The notes beneath the pieces are model-generated. The model was not told where the DNA came from and did no database searches. It was given only the letters and a program-made list of their open reading frames with translations. DNA of 64,000 nt, from positions 1 through 64,000 of the forward strand of contig JACKBR010000017.1 in the NCBI GenBank assembly GCA_020634495.1. Reading direction: 5' to 3'. This document shows positions 26,436 through 35,672 of the stretch, in pieces (within the stretch, counting starts at the first letter, position 1; every line of letters begins with the position of its first letter). The translations under genes and the position numbers were made by a program. This stretch comes from Ardenticatenaceae bacterium (GTDB lineage: Bacteria > Chloroflexota > Anaerolineae > Promineifilales > Promineifilaceae).

Positions 26436-27374
26436 ATGGAAAAACTAATTATTGATACAGACCCTGGCGTGGATGATGCCCAGGCCATTTTGATGGCGGC
26501 GGCCCATCCCCAGGCCGCCATCGCCGCCATTTTGGTGGTGGGCGGCAATGTGGGGCTGGAGCACACCGTGCGCAACAGTCTCACCCTGGTGGAAACGGTT
26601 GGGCAAGAGATTCCGGTGTACCCTGGCTGCGAACGGCCGTTAGTCATCGATCAGGAAAGAGCAGCAGCCGTACACGGGCAGGATGGCCTGGGAGACGCAG
26701 GCTTCAAACCAAAATCGCGCCAGGCAGAGGCAGAACACGCCGCTCTGGCGCTGCTGCGGCTGGCCAACGAAGCCCCTGGCGAGTACACGCTGGTGGCAAT
26801 TGGGCCGCTCACTAATGTTGCCGTGGCGCTCAAGCTGGACCCAACCTTGCCCGCCAAACTGAAGCGGCTGGTGGTGATGGGTGGAGCCGTGACCGCTCGC
26901 GGCAATACGCGCAACGTTTCAGCCGAATTCAACATTTATCACGATCCCGAAGCGGCACACGTAGTTTTTGCAGGATGGGAACAGCAGGGCAAGATGATTG
27001 AGCTGGTCGATTGGGAAGTAACGGTGCGCCACGCCATCCCAGAAGCCGTCTTGCAACAGTGGATGGCGCTGAACACGCCAAAATCCCGCTTTTACCAGGC
27101 AATTTCAGCCAAAACGCTGCAATTCACGGCTCAACTAGCCGGGCAGCGTGTGATGTTTGCCGCTGATCCGCTGGCGATGGCCGTGGCCTTAGAGCCAGAC
27201 ATTGTAACCAAAGCAGAGGCGCGTCATGTTGCCGTGGAACTGACGGGAATGTACACCAGGGGACAAACAACAGTAGATTGGCGTGGGCGAAACGGCCGTA
27301 CCCCCAACACAAACATCATTCTGGAAGTAGATACCGACCGCTTCTTTGCCCTCATGGAGCAAGGCTTACGCTAA
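26436..27374 (+). CDS. Inosine/uridine-preferring nucleoside hydrolase
   Basis: 312 residues from the ATG at 26436. Hydrolyses the N-glycosidic bond of nucleosides to base and ribose. The N-terminal calcium-binding motif DTDPGVDDAQAILMA is intact. Further family blocks: GPLTNVAVALKLDP, VVMGGAVTARGN, EFNIYHDPEAAHVVF and, near the C-terminus, the conserved Asp region AADPLAMAVALEPD. I prefer this ATG over an upstream TTG since the protein begins directly with the first strand and GAAGAAGAA lies before it. With ribokinase upstream it makes a two-step ribose salvage route. Purine or pyrimidine preference cannot be read from sequence. Confidence 0.92.
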   Translation: MEKLIIDTDPGVDDAQAILMAAAHPQAAIAAILVVGGNVGLEHTVRNSLTLVETVGQEIPVYPGCERPLVIDQERAAAVHGQDGLGDAGFKPKSRQAEAEHAALALLRLANEAPGEYTLVAIGPLTNVAVALKLDPTLPAKLKRLVVMGGAVTARGNTRNVSAEFNIYHDPEAAHVVFAGWEQQGKMIELVDWEVTVRHAIPEAVLQQWMALNTPKSRFYQAISAKTLQFTAQLAGQRVMFAADPLAMAVALEPDIVTKAEARHVAVELTGMYTRGQTTVDWRGRNGRTPNTNIILEVDTDRFFALMEQGLR

Positions 27375-27399
27375 AAAATGATATACAGAAAAGACAAAT

Positions 27400-27475
27400 A
27401 TTACCGCGGAGAGCGCAGAGAACGCTGAGTTTCTATATCTATTCTCTGTGCTCTCCGCGTTCTCCGCGGTTCATT
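27400..27475. repeat. ACCGCGGAGAGCGCAGAG inverted repeat
   Basis: Arms ACCGCGGAGA (27403-27412) and TCTCCGCGGT (27461-27470) with related words between form a foldback between two convergent genes. It may act as a terminator, but no T run is attached. Confidence 0.65.
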
Positions 27476-27501
27476 ATTTCAGTGGACTCACAGATTGTCG
27501 T

Positions 27502-28416
27502 TTAGGGACTCACGCGGACGATGTCGTAGGTAACATCTGGGCCGGGTGTCGTGCTGAAGCGGGCGTTAACGGCGTAGAGCCTCGCGCCCTGGTTGTCGGC
27601 CGTGGTGGGAATGTCAAAATCGTCATCGGTGATGATTTGGGTGAGGGAAGCGGCCGTATAGTCATGGTTCAAACGAAATTCAGCAATTTGATTGGCAAAG
27701 TTTTGCACCACAAACAGCTTGCGGGCCACCAGCACCAACCCGTCGCCACTGTTGGCGTTGTCACCGCCCAGATCAATTAGCGTGGCGTGACCCGTTTGCG
27801 GATCGACAAGGTACAGTTCGCCCCGGCTAGAGTTCACAATGATCAGACCATTGCCGTTGGGGGTGGCCACAATGCCATTTGTATTAAAAGCACCGGGAAC
27901 AAAAACAAAATCACCGCTCAAGCTTAGCGTCGAGTCAGCGCCGGGGGTACCGGCATGGCTCAGTTCCACTTTGTACAACACAGGCATGAATGAATCGGTA
28001 AAGTAGGCGGCAGTGGGCGTGACGATGACGTCGTTAACAAAGCCGCCGCCGAAATCGTACGCTGCTACCAAATCGCCGGTGTGAGTGTTATAGATACGGC
28101 CGTCGCCATTTGCTCCTCCAGACACAAACAAATAACCCGTCCGTCTATCAAAATCCAGACCCACGGCCGATGTGCCAGGCCCTTCAATTACAAGTTCTCC
28201 TTCACCAGTTTGCAGGTCAGCGGCGTAGATGTCACCATTGGCCAGCGAACCGGCGTAGGCGGTGTTGCCATCGCCAACCACAATGCCCTCTGGCTGGAAG
28301 CCATTGGGCAGCGGAATGACTTCTGGGAACGATTGGGCCGCAGCCGGACTGGCCACAGCCAGCGTGAGCAAGGCCAGCAGGATCAAGGCAGGGACATTTC
28401 GCGTGAACTTCTTCAT
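27502..28416 (-). CDS. Secreted SMP-30/NHL-like beta-propeller protein
   Basis: 304 residues. A classical signal peptide (MKKFTRNVPALILLALLTLA, cleavage after ASPAAAQ) directs export. The mature part has strand repeats typical of SMP-30/NHL propellers: PEGIVVGDGNTAYAGSLANG, SAVGLDFDRRTGYLFVSGG, NGIVATPNGNGLIIVNSSRG, GDGLVLVARKLFVVQNFAN. Such proteins bind ligands or act as lactonases; metal-binding residues of gluconolactonases are not evident. AAGGAG precedes the ATG. It stands alone between convergent and divergent genes. Function unknown. Confidence 0.82.
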   Translation of the reverse strand: MKKFTRNVPALILLALLTLAVASPAAAQSFPEVIPLPNGFQPEGIVVGDGNTAYAGSLANGDIYAADLQTGEGELVIEGPGTSAVGLDFDRRTGYLFVSGGANGDGRIYNTHTGDLVAAYDFGGGFVNDVIVTPTAAYFTDSFMPVLYKVELSHAGTPGADSTLSLSGDFVFVPGAFNTNGIVATPNGNGLIIVNSSRGELYLVDPQTGHATLIDLGGDNANSGDGLVLVARKLFVVQNFANQIAEFRLNHDYTAASLTQIITDDDFDIPTTADNQGARLYAVNARFSTTPGPDVTYDIVRVSP

Positions 28417-28613
28417 TGGGTCTACTCCTTCTCATTTGGTTTGTAGGCCACAACAGTGGATGGTTTATTGTGGCGCTCAGTTTTTGTGGGACAGGGTTTT
28501 GAGGAAGTTTGCTAGATTGGTCACCCTGATAAGCAAACCATCTCTGCCAGTGTAAACCAAGGGTTCGCGCCTGAGCCGATTTTTTAACGAATGCTCACTA
28601 AACTGTAAGATGT

Positions 28614-29771
28614 TCAGTGAGGGGGTTCGCTCTGGTAAATGGGCAAAAGGCGTTCGGCTAAATGGGGCCAGCTAAACTGTTCGGCAATGTGGGTTTTGGC
28701 TCCGGCGGACAGTTTGGTCTGCTGTGCCGGGGTTTGCAAAATGTTGATGAGGGCGGCCGTCATGCGGGGAATGTCTCCGGTGGCAAAGGTGAAACCGGTA
28801 CGGCCGTTTACCACATATTCCGTCACCTGGCCCACCGCTTCAGCCACCACCGGCACGCCCGCCGCCAGCATATCGGCCAGCTTTACGGGGCATTTGGTGC
28901 GATTCAGCAGCGTATCTTCCATCAGGTAGATGCCCACCTGCGCCTGCGCCAAAAGCTCCGGCAGCGCCTCCAACTCTACCCAACCAGCATCCTCGATGGC
29001 GGGCCAGATGCCCGCCGCCTTTGCCTGCTGTTGGAAATTGGCGGCGTCCGCTTCATAAAGCCCGGCCCCCACCATGAGAATGCGTAATTGCGGAACGGCC
29101 GTCACCACCCCCCGCAATATTTCCACCAGCCGCCCCGTATCAAACTCAAACAACCGGCTGTAAACCAACACCGTCGGCCGACTGCTTACTGAAAACTGTT
29201 TACTGCTCACTGAATACTGAATCCCTGGCCCATTCGGCACATAAACCACCCGCTCTGCTGGCAGCCCCATCTCCGTGGCCATTTTTTCCAAGGCGCGGCT
29301 GGCCACCGTCAGGGCATGGCAATGGCGCATCCCCCACTGCTCCTGCCAGGCAAAAAAGTGTTTTTGCAGCGGCGTGTACGGGGCAAGCTCGTTCCAGCCA
29401 CCCCAGCCTTCCCAGTCGTCTGTGTCCATGATGAGGCGCAGGCGGGTGCGATGAAACTGCCACAGCCACCAGGCGACCAGCCCACTGTACGCCTTGGGCT
29501 TGAAGCAGTGCACCACATCTGGCTGCCAGGCCAGCAGTTCGCGCACCAGCCGCCGCGAGATGCCCAGCACGCCCCCGTTTAACGGCACATAACGCAGCTC
29601 AACCCCATCCACCTGCCAGCTTTTATCCGCTTCTGCCGGGGTTTGCCAGGGCGGCATAAAAAGTTTGACGGCGTGACCTTGTTGGGCAAACGGCCGTGCC
29701 AGACCCAGCGCCCGAATAGCCATCGTTTTGTTGGGGTGCAGGCCAAACGGCCCAACCATTGCAATGCGCAT
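28614..29771 (-). CDS. Glycosyltransferase family 4
   Basis: 385 residues. GT-B fold: N-terminal MRIAMVGPFGLHPNKTMAIR, and the C-terminal nucleotide-sugar site EDTLLNRTKCPVKLADMLAAG followed by VPVVAEAVGQVTEYVVNGRTG. Likely transfers a sugar in envelope polysaccharide or glycolipid synthesis on the cytoplasmic side. I choose the ATG at 29771 because it begins at the first beta strand; an in-frame TTG at 29819 would add residues encoded only by a GGAGATTGG repeat. The stretch GIQYSVSSKQFSVSSR (near residue 200) is encoded by a dispersed CTGCTTACTGAAAACTG repeat and sits between the two domains. Preceded by plsC on the same strand. Confidence 0.88.
   Translation of the reverse strand: MRIAMVGPFGLHPNKTMAIRALGLARPFAQQGHAVKLFMPPWQTPAEADKSWQVDGVELRYVPLNGGVLGISRRLVRELLAWQPDVVHCFKPKAYSGLVAWWLWQFHRTRLRLIMDTDDWEGWGGWNELAPYTPLQKHFFAWQEQWGMRHCHALTVASRALEKMATEMGLPAERVVYVPNGPGIQYSVSSKQFSVSSRPTVLVYSRLFEFDTGRLVEILRGVVTAVPQLRILMVGAGLYEADAANFQQQAKAAGIWPAIEDAGWVELEALPELLAQAQVGIYLMEDTLLNRTKCPVKLADMLAAGVPVVAEAVGQVTEYVVNGRTGFTFATGDIPRMTAALINILQTPAQQTKLSAGAKTHIAEQFSWPHLAERLLPIYQSEPPH
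29180..29221 (-). repeat. CACTGAATACTGA-type repeat inside the glycosyltransferase gene
   Basis: Near-copies of TACTGAAAACTG / CACTGAATACTGA within the interdomain linker codons. It is the same family as the intergenic repeats at 4.8 and 62.2 kb. Confidence 0.75.
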
Positions 29772-29848
29772 TTGGGGAGAGAGTGGAGATTGGAGACTGG
29801 AGATTAAAAAATCCCGCAATCTCCAATCTCTAGTCTCCAGTCTCCTTT
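29772..29848. repeat. GGAGATTGGAGACTGG-type foldback repeat
   Basis: GGAGATTGGAGACTGGAGAT faces CAATCTCTAGTCTCCAGTCT across AAAAAATCCCG. It joins the glycosyltransferase start to the plsC end and encodes the last residues of PlsC. Confidence 0.75.
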
Positions 29849-30528
29849 TCTAACAAATCTGGGTTTGCACCCAGCAACGTTTCCAATCGTGGATGTTCCG
29901 CATAAACGCCCCGGTATTTTGGCGGCAGCAGAGCGGCAATGCGGCACATCACCTCATCCGTGTGCTGCTGAAAAAACGCATCCCGATTTTTACGCGGCAT
30001 CGGTGGCACGGTAAATGGTTCGCCCACGCGAATAGTGATGTTCAGCCGCCGAAAATGGCGCAGTCGCCAATACACTTCTTTATCTTCCGTACCGAAAATT
30101 GCCATTGGGATGATGGGCACGCCTGTTTTAGCAGCCAGGTAAACAGCCCCCGGCTTGCCTGGCTGCATTTGGGCCGTGGGGCTGCGGGTGCCTTCTGGGG
30201 CAATGGCAGCAATGCCGCCTGCTTTCAGCCGCTTCTGCACCTCGCGCAAGGCCCGAAAATCGGGATTGTGCCGATCCAGCCAGAGCGCATCGAGCCTGCG
30301 CACCATCCAGCGCCAAAACCAGTATGCCTGGTATTTTTCGGCAATCATTAAAATGACGTCGTCCCGGTCAGATAACACAACGGCCAGCATAGCGTCCAGC
30401 CGTCCCAAATGATTGCTTACGGCCAGACAGCCGCCATGGGCCGGAACGCGATCCATCTCGTGCTTATCAATTTTGGCAATAATCCGCAAAATTAAGCGGC
30501 ACGTAAAGCGAAGAACTTTGAGAAACAT
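29830..30528 (-). CDS. plsC: 1-acyl-sn-glycerol-3-phosphate acyltransferase (PlsC family)
   Basis: 232 residues from the ATG at 30528. Membrane-associated enzyme that acylates lysophosphatidic acid. The catalytic HX4D motif is in SNHLGRLDAML, and the glycerol-phosphate binding blocks APEGTRSPTAQMQPGKPGA and TGVPIIPMAIFG are present. A hydrophobic N-terminal helix (FLKVLRFTCRLILRIIA) fits membrane attachment. An in-frame TTG further up would add twelve residues without family support. The final residues LEKETGD come from the GGAGACTGGAGA repeat. Substrate could be another lysolipid. Confidence 0.9.
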   Translation of the reverse strand: MFLKVLRFTCRLILRIIAKIDKHEMDRVPAHGGCLAVSNHLGRLDAMLAVVLSDRDDVILMIAEKYQAYWFWRWMVRRLDALWLDRHNPDFRALREVQKRLKAGGIAAIAPEGTRSPTAQMQPGKPGAVYLAAKTGVPIIPMAIFGTEDKEVYWRLRHFRRLNITIRVGEPFTVPPMPRKNRDAFFQQHTDEVMCRIAALLPPKYRGVYAEHPRLETLLGANPDLLEKETGD

Positions 30529-30718
30529 GATTAAGAGCCTGTTTGCATGTGGGCAAGGTAGCAAGTTGCAAAGCTGTACAGGCCACTGGCGACTTGCTGC
30601 TTCTTACCCGTGCTTGTCGTTATGAAATTATATAACCTCGTTGTTTTGGCACAACTTGAACCATGGCAAAATAAGGCAAGGCAGGTAAACTACAGAAACT
30701 TTGAAGGGCAGCACAGGC

Positions 30719-32230
30719 ATGAAAACCCATTTTGATTACATTGTGGTAGGTGGCGGCACGGCAGGGGCAGTGGTGGCGGCGCGGCTGGCGGAACAGCCGG
30801 GCGTGCGCATTGCTTTGTTTGAGGCTGGCCCCAGCGACGAGGGAAACGAAGCCATTCTGACGCTGCGGAATTGGCCAAATTTGCTGCAAACTGAGCTGGA
30901 TTTTGATTATCGCATTGAGCCACAGGCGCGGGGCAACGGCCGTATTCGCCATGCCCGTGGCAAAATGCTGGGTGGTTGCAGTTCGCACAACTCCTGCATC
31001 GCTTTTTGGCCGCCAGATGAGGATTTACGCATTTGGGAAGCTGCTGGGGCAACCGGCTGGGGGCCAGAGGCCGTACGGCCGTATCTCCACCGCGTCCGTG
31101 AAAAAGTGAGCCTGGAATTCCCGCCGCCCAACAACGATTTGGGCTGCGCGTTTTTAGAAGCCGCCCAGCAGGCCCATTTCCCCGTGCGTAATTTTGCTAA
31201 AGACCCACACAGCGCCGGAGTGGGCTGGTTTATGCTCAACAAAAAAGGGGGCATTCGCCAATCCAGCTCGGTGGCTTATTTGCACCCGCTGGCGCAATGG
31301 GACGGCCGTATCCAATTCTTCACCAACTGTTTTGTGAGCCAGATTTTGCTAAACGGCCGTTGCGCCATTGGCGTGCAAACCGCAGACGGCCCCATTTTTG
31401 CCGAGCGAGAAATCATTTTGTGCTGCGGCGCGTTTGATACGCCCAAGCTGCTGCTGCTTTCCGGCATCGGCCCCGCCGAGCATTTACGTGAAGTGGGTGT
31501 GCCGGTACAGCACCATCTGCCCGGCGTGGGCGAAAATTTACTCGATCACCCCGAAGGTGTCATCAACTGGGAAGCGTCCCGACCCGTGCCCCAAGAAACA
31601 ACCCAGTTGTGGGAGTTGGGGCTGTTTGCCCACACGCAGCCTGGCCTGGACGCGCCCGATCTCATGTTCCATTTTGGCACGGAGCCGTTCGACATCAACA
31701 CCGTGCCCGCAGGCTACCCTACGACCAGCAATGGCTTTGCCCTGACGCCCAACGTGGCCCGCGCCAAAAGCCAGGGCACGGTGCGCCTGCGTTCGGCTAA
31801 CCCGGCTGACCCGCCGCGTATCGATTTCCGCTACTTCACCGACCCGGCGGGGCACGATGAGCGGGTGATGGTGGCGGGCATCAGGCTGGCGCGCGAACTG
31901 GCCAAGCAGCCTGCGCTAAAGCCGTGGATCAAGCAAGAATTGTCGCCAGGGCCAGAGGTGCAGTCCGACGAAGCGATCTCGGAATACGTGCGGCGCACGG
32001 CCAACACGGTGTACCATCCGGCTGGCACGTGCAAAATGGGGGCGGTTGGGGATGAAACGGCCGTTGTCGATCCCCAACTTCGCCTGCATGGCCTGGAAAA
32101 TATCCGCATTGCCGATGCTTCCATTTTCCCCACCATGATTGGCGTGAACCCAAATTTGACCTGTTTTGTGATTGGGGAACGGTGTGCAGATTTTGCCAGT
32201 GAAAAGTGGGAAGTGAAAAGTGAAAAGTGA
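30719..32230 (+). CDS. GMC-family FAD oxidoreductase (choline dehydrogenase-like)
   Basis: 503 residues. N-terminal dinucleotide fold FDYIVVGGGTAGAVVAARL; GMC signature ARGKMLGGCSSHNSCIAFW; substrate-binding block LRLRSANPADPPRIDFRYF; C-terminal catalytic region YHPAGTCKMGA...IADASIFPTMIGVNPNLT with the expected His and Asn. The glycine-betaine ABC transporter genes follow at once, which suggests choline oxidation to betaine, though other alcohols are possible. An upstream TTG at 30701 is less likely. The last residues (SEKWEVKSEK) derive from the AGTGAAAAGT repeat, which also supplies the GTG start of the next gene: the two overlap by eleven bases. Confidence 0.92.
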   Translation: MKTHFDYIVVGGGTAGAVVAARLAEQPGVRIALFEAGPSDEGNEAILTLRNWPNLLQTELDFDYRIEPQARGNGRIRHARGKMLGGCSSHNSCIAFWPPDEDLRIWEAAGATGWGPEAVRPYLHRVREKVSLEFPPPNNDLGCAFLEAAQQAHFPVRNFAKDPHSAGVGWFMLNKKGGIRQSSSVAYLHPLAQWDGRIQFFTNCFVSQILLNGRCAIGVQTADGPIFAEREIILCCGAFDTPKLLLLSGIGPAEHLREVGVPVQHHLPGVGENLLDHPEGVINWEASRPVPQETTQLWELGLFAHTQPGLDAPDLMFHFGTEPFDINTVPAGYPTTSNGFALTPNVARAKSQGTVRLRSANPADPPRIDFRYFTDPAGHDERVMVAGIRLARELAKQPALKPWIKQELSPGPEVQSDEAISEYVRRTANTVYHPAGTCKMGAVGDETAVVDPQLRLHGLENIRIADASIFPTMIGVNPNLTCFVIGERCADFASEKWEVKSEK

Positions 32231-33254
32231 GTCACAATTTACCATCTCTTGCCATAAGGTTTGGAAGATTTTTGGGCCAAATCCTGGGGGGATACGGCCG
32301 TTAATCGACCAGGGCCTCACGCGCAATGAAATTTTGACCCAAACAGGCCACGTCATTGCCGTGCGAGACGTTTCGTTTGATGTGCGTCCGGGGGAAATCT
32401 TTGTGGTGATGGGGCTGTCTGGCAGCGGCAAATCGACGCTCATCCGCTGCCTCTCGCGGCTCATTGAACCCACTGCGGGCGAGATTGTGGTGGATGGCCA
32501 AAATATCGTCGGCTTTGATACCGAGCAGCTGCGTGCGCTGCGCCGCCACAAAATGAGCATGGTGTTCCAGCGGTTTGGCCTGTTCCCCCACCGCACCATT
32601 TTAGAAAATGTAAGCTATGGCCTGGAAGTGCAGGGCATCAAAAAAGCTGAACGGCACAGCCAGGCCCAGCAGGTGCTGGAAATGGTTGGTCTGAAGGGCT
32701 GGGAGCAGTACTATCCGCACGAACTCAGCGGTGGGATGCAGCAGCGGGTGGGGCTGGCCCGCGCCCTGGCCGTCGATCCGGAAATCTTGCTGTGCGACGA
32801 GCCGTTCAGCGCGCTCGATCCGCTCATCCGGCGGGAGATGCAGGATGAGCTGCTGCGGCTGCAAAAAACGCTCAATAAAACCCTGGTTTTTATCACCCAC
32901 GACTTTTTGGAGGCGCTCAAGCTGGGGCATCACATTGCCATCATGAAGGATGGGGAGATTGTGCAGTTGGGCAAACCAGAGGAGATTGTGGCCCATCCGA
33001 TCAATGATTATGTGCGCGAATTTACCCGCGACGTGCCGCGCATAAAAATTTTAACAGCCCGCACCATCATGCGGGTGGCGGTTGCCGATCCAGACGGGGA
33101 GCATGTTTCCGTTCATGCAGACACCAATTTGGAGGCGCTCATTGGGCTAACGGCCGTTTCTGATGACCCGCTTGTGGTGCTGGATGATGATAACTGTGTG
33201 ATTGGCATGGTGGACCGCACGGCCGTTTTGCAGGCGCTTACGGAAGGCAATTAA
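32220..33254 (+). CDS. proV: Glycine betaine/proline ABC transporter ATPase with CBS-like tail
   Basis: 344 residues. Complete ABC motifs: Walker A GLSGSGKST, Q-loop VFQRFGLFP, signature LSGGMQQRVGLARAL, Walker B ILLCDEPFSALD, switch His FITHDFLEAL. The N-terminal extension before the first strand and the ~50-residue tail after HPINDYVREFTRDV are as in ProV/OpuAA; the tail (VADPDGEHVSVHAD...VVLDDDNCVIGMVDR) looks like one CBS-type unit, which in OpuA senses ionic strength. The GTG start lies inside an AGTGAAAAGT repeat and overlaps the oxidoreductase gene. Energises betaine uptake with the permease downstream. Confidence 0.93.
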   Translation: MKSESQFTISCHKVWKIFGPNPGGIRPLIDQGLTRNEILTQTGHVIAVRDVSFDVRPGEIFVVMGLSGSGKSTLIRCLSRLIEPTAGEIVVDGQNIVGFDTEQLRALRRHKMSMVFQRFGLFPHRTILENVSYGLEVQGIKKAERHSQAQQVLEMVGLKGWEQYYPHELSGGMQQRVGLARALAVDPEILLCDEPFSALDPLIRREMQDELLRLQKTLNKTLVFITHDFLEALKLGHHIAIMKDGEIVQLGKPEEIVAHPINDYVREFTRDVPRIKILTARTIMRVAVADPDGEHVSVHADTNLEALIGLTAVSDDPLVVLDDDNCVIGMVDRTAVLQALTEGN

Positions 33255-33281
33255 GGTCAGATGATTTCAAACTGTTTTTTA

Positions 33282-33378
33282 GGAACACAGAGTTACGCAG
33301 AGGTGGCACAGAGTTACACAGAGAAAAGAAAAAAACTCTGTGAAACTCTGCGGCTTCTCCGTGCCCCTCTGTGTTCCG
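33282..33378. repeat. GGAACACAGAG inverted repeat
   Basis: Eleven-base arms GGAACACAGAG (33282-33292) and CTCTGTGTTCC (33368-33378) with inner ACAGAGTTACACAGAG words. It fills the gap between ATPase and permease genes and could fold in the shared transcript. Confidence 0.75.
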
Positions 33379-33396
33379 CTTTTTTTGAGGGTCATT

Positions 33397-35472
33397 ATGC
33401 GGGTTGATGGACGATTGGGGAAAATAGGGAAACGGCCGTATCTCATCCTCGGTCTCGTGCTGCTGGCCGCTATTTTGCTGATCCATCATTGGGTTTTTAA
33501 TCTCAACCTTTTTCCGCAAGCCTGGGACGTGCATTTGCGCGATCCGCTGGATGCCTTTAAGCAATGGTCGATTCGCAACCAAACCACCCACCCCATTTTC
33601 CTTTACTTTTTTGCGCCAATCAGCAACGGTCTGGACGTGGTGCTGCGCCGCGTGGAAACGTTCTTGCTCTGGCTGCCCTGGCCTGTGCTGCTGGCCACCG
33701 TTTTTTTGCTGGGGCAAAAGGCAGCCAATTTGCGACTGGCGCTGCTCACCAGCTTTTGCCTGCTTTTTATGGGGCTGGTGGGGCTGTGGGACGAAAGTAT
33801 GCAAACGCTGGCGCTCATGGCCGTTTCTGTCCTTCTTTCCCTGCTGATTGGCATTCCTATGGGCATTTGGGCAGCAAGAAATCAAAAAGTGGAGCGGGGC
33901 ATACGGCCGTTCCTCGACGCCATGCAAACGATGCCCGCCTTTGTTTATTTGCTGCCAATGGTGCTCTTTTTTGGCTTTGCCCGCGTGCCCAGCGCCATTG
34001 CCACCATCATCTACGCCCTGCCGCCCGCCATCCGGCTGACAACGCTAGGCATTCGTGAAGTGCCGGTAGAAACGGTGGAAGCGGCCCGCGCTTTTGGGGC
34101 CACACCGCGCCAAATTTTGCTTAAAGTGCAGCTGCCGTTGGCGCTGCCCACCATCATGGCTGGGGTGAACCAGACCATCATGATGGCCCTGGGCATTGTG
34201 GTCATTGCTGCGTTAATTGGCGCGGGTGGTTTGGGCAAGGTGGTGTTGGATGCTTTACGCGGCCTTAAGGTGGGGCTGGCGCTGGAGGCGGGGCTGGCCA
34301 TTGTTTTCCTGGCGGTGCTGCTGGACCGCTTAAGCGAAGCGTTTTCTGAGCGGAACCGCACCGGGGCAATGGTGGCCAACGGCCGTCTCTTCCCCAAAAA
34401 TTGGCACAAAAATAAACTGGTTGCCTGGCTAGAAGCTGGTTTGGATTGGCTGTACATTGGCAGCGGCCGTTTGTTGGCACGATTGGCTAATTTCAGCGGA
34501 TCGGCGTTTGTGACGCGACATGCTTATTGGCTAAGCAGCCTGCTGTTTTTGGGGCTGCTGCTTTGGCTGGGGCGCACGCTGGGCTGGACAACTTTTCCAG
34601 AAAATTGGCGGCTTGGCCTGCAAACTCCGGTGGATACGGCCGTTCTTTGGCTGCGCGATAATTTATTTGAACAGCAGGTGGGGCCATTTTTGTTGGGCAC
34701 ACGGCCGTTGAGCAACTTCATCATCATTCGGCTGCTCGATCCGCTGGACAGGCTGCTGCAAGAGCAGCTTTCCTGGCCGGTGATTGTGCTGGGCGTGGGG
34801 CTGTTGGGTTATTGGGTGTCTGGCTGGCGGCTGGCTTTGGGCGGAACGGCCGTCCTGTTTGCAGTTGGCCTGCTGGGCATGTGGCAGCTGGCAATGGTAA
34901 CGTTGAGCCAGGTTATCGTCGCCGTTTTCTTTTCGCTGGTGATTGCTCTGCCTGTAGGCATCTGGGCGGCGCGGAACGATACGGTTGCGGCCGTTTTGCG
35001 CCCCATCCTCGACTTTTTGCAAACCATCCCCACCTTTGTCTATCTGGTGCCGGTGGTCATGCTGTTTAACGTGGGGCGCGTGCCGGGAATCATGGCTTCC
35101 GTGCTGTACGCGCTGCCGCCCGCCATCCGCCTGACCAATTTAGGCATTCGCCAGGCCAGCCCAGAGGCGGTGGAAGCTGCCCAGGCGTTTGGCTCTACCT
35201 CACGCCAGCTTTTGCTCAAAGTGCAGCTGCCGCTGGCGCTGCCTTCCATCATGACCGGCATTAACCAAACGGTGATGATGGTGCTGGCAATGGTGGTCAT
35301 TGCGGGCATGGTTGGCGGGGCCGGGCTTGGGCTGGAGGCGGTTAACGGCCTGGCGCGTAACCAGTTAGGCCAGGGCATCGAAGCGGGGTTAGCCATTGTG
35401 ATTTTGGCGGTGGTGATTGATCGATTGTTATTGGCCGGAGCAGCGCGAACGACAGTAAAAAGTGAAAAGTAA
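33397..35472 (+). CDS. proW: Glycine betaine ABC permease with two fused permease halves
   Basis: 691 residues, about twice a usual ProW. Two homologous halves each carry a BPD permease domain with the EAA-type loop: VEAARAFGATPRQILLKVQL (about residues 225-245) and VEAAQAFGSTSRQLLLKVQL (about 585-605). Each has a matching core (TMPAFVYLLPMVLFFGFARV; TIPTFVYLVPVVMLFNVGRV). One polypeptide can therefore supply the pair of membrane subunits and form a pseudodimer. I start at 33397 (TTTGAGGG before the ATG); an upstream GTG would lie inside the ACAGAG repeat. The tail VKSEK comes from the AGTGAAAAGT repeat. The binding protein is encoded 2 kb away on the other strand. Confidence 0.93.
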   Translation: MRVDGRLGKIGKRPYLILGLVLLAAILLIHHWVFNLNLFPQAWDVHLRDPLDAFKQWSIRNQTTHPIFLYFFAPISNGLDVVLRRVETFLLWLPWPVLLATVFLLGQKAANLRLALLTSFCLLFMGLVGLWDESMQTLALMAVSVLLSLLIGIPMGIWAARNQKVERGIRPFLDAMQTMPAFVYLLPMVLFFGFARVPSAIATIIYALPPAIRLTTLGIREVPVETVEAARAFGATPRQILLKVQLPLALPTIMAGVNQTIMMALGIVVIAALIGAGGLGKVVLDALRGLKVGLALEAGLAIVFLAVLLDRLSEAFSERNRTGAMVANGRLFPKNWHKNKLVAWLEAGLDWLYIGSGRLLARLANFSGSAFVTRHAYWLSSLLFLGLLLWLGRTLGWTTFPENWRLGLQTPVDTAVLWLRDNLFEQQVGPFLLGTRPLSNFIIIRLLDPLDRLLQEQLSWPVIVLGVGLLGYWVSGWRLALGGTAVLFAVGLLGMWQLAMVTLSQVIVAVFFSLVIALPVGIWAARNDTVAAVLRPILDFLQTIPTFVYLVPVVMLFNVGRVPGIMASVLYALPPAIRLTNLGIRQASPEAVEAAQAFGSTSRQLLLKVQLPLALPSIMTGINQTVMMVLAMVVIAGMVGGAGLGLEAVNGLARNQLGQGIEAGLAIVILAVVIDRLLLAGAARTTVKSEK

Positions 35473-35480
35473 GAAGTGAA

Positions 35481-35662
35481 CTAGCTATCACTTTGGATCC
35501 GCCCAGCCGTAAACGGACTGGGCTAGTATATGAAAGCCTCTTCGAGGCTCATTTCAGCCCTGAAAGGGCTTCCACAAACTAGCCGGGGGCTTCAGCCCCC
35601 TGCGGATGGCCGCCACGTGCGAATCTCGGCGAATCAGCAAAGTGATATGTAGCTAGATCACT
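35481..35662. repeat. Multi-hairpin repeat element, copy 1
   Basis: Outer inverted arms CTAGCTATCACTTT and AAAGTGATATGTAGCTAG (three-base insertion). Inside, four hairpins in order: GCCCAGCCG/CGGACTGGGC (35501-35523), AGCCTC/GAGGCT (35535-35549), AGCCCT/AGGGCT (35556-35570), GGGGGCT/AGCCCCC (35585-35600). GGCTAGT (35521-35527) can pair with ACTAGCC (35578-35584), closing hairpins two and three in a three-way junction. A close copy is at 60899-60998. AGTGAAAAGT words flank both. Confidence 0.8.
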
Positions 35663-35672
35663 TTTCACTCAC

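Noticed and set aside
31916..32599. Minus-strand frame across the GMC/proV junction
   Set aside because: It spans two well-supported plus-strand genes and has no recognisable domain.
35481..35662. Insertion sequence
   Set aside because: There is no transposase frame and the element is under 200 bases; at most MITE-like.
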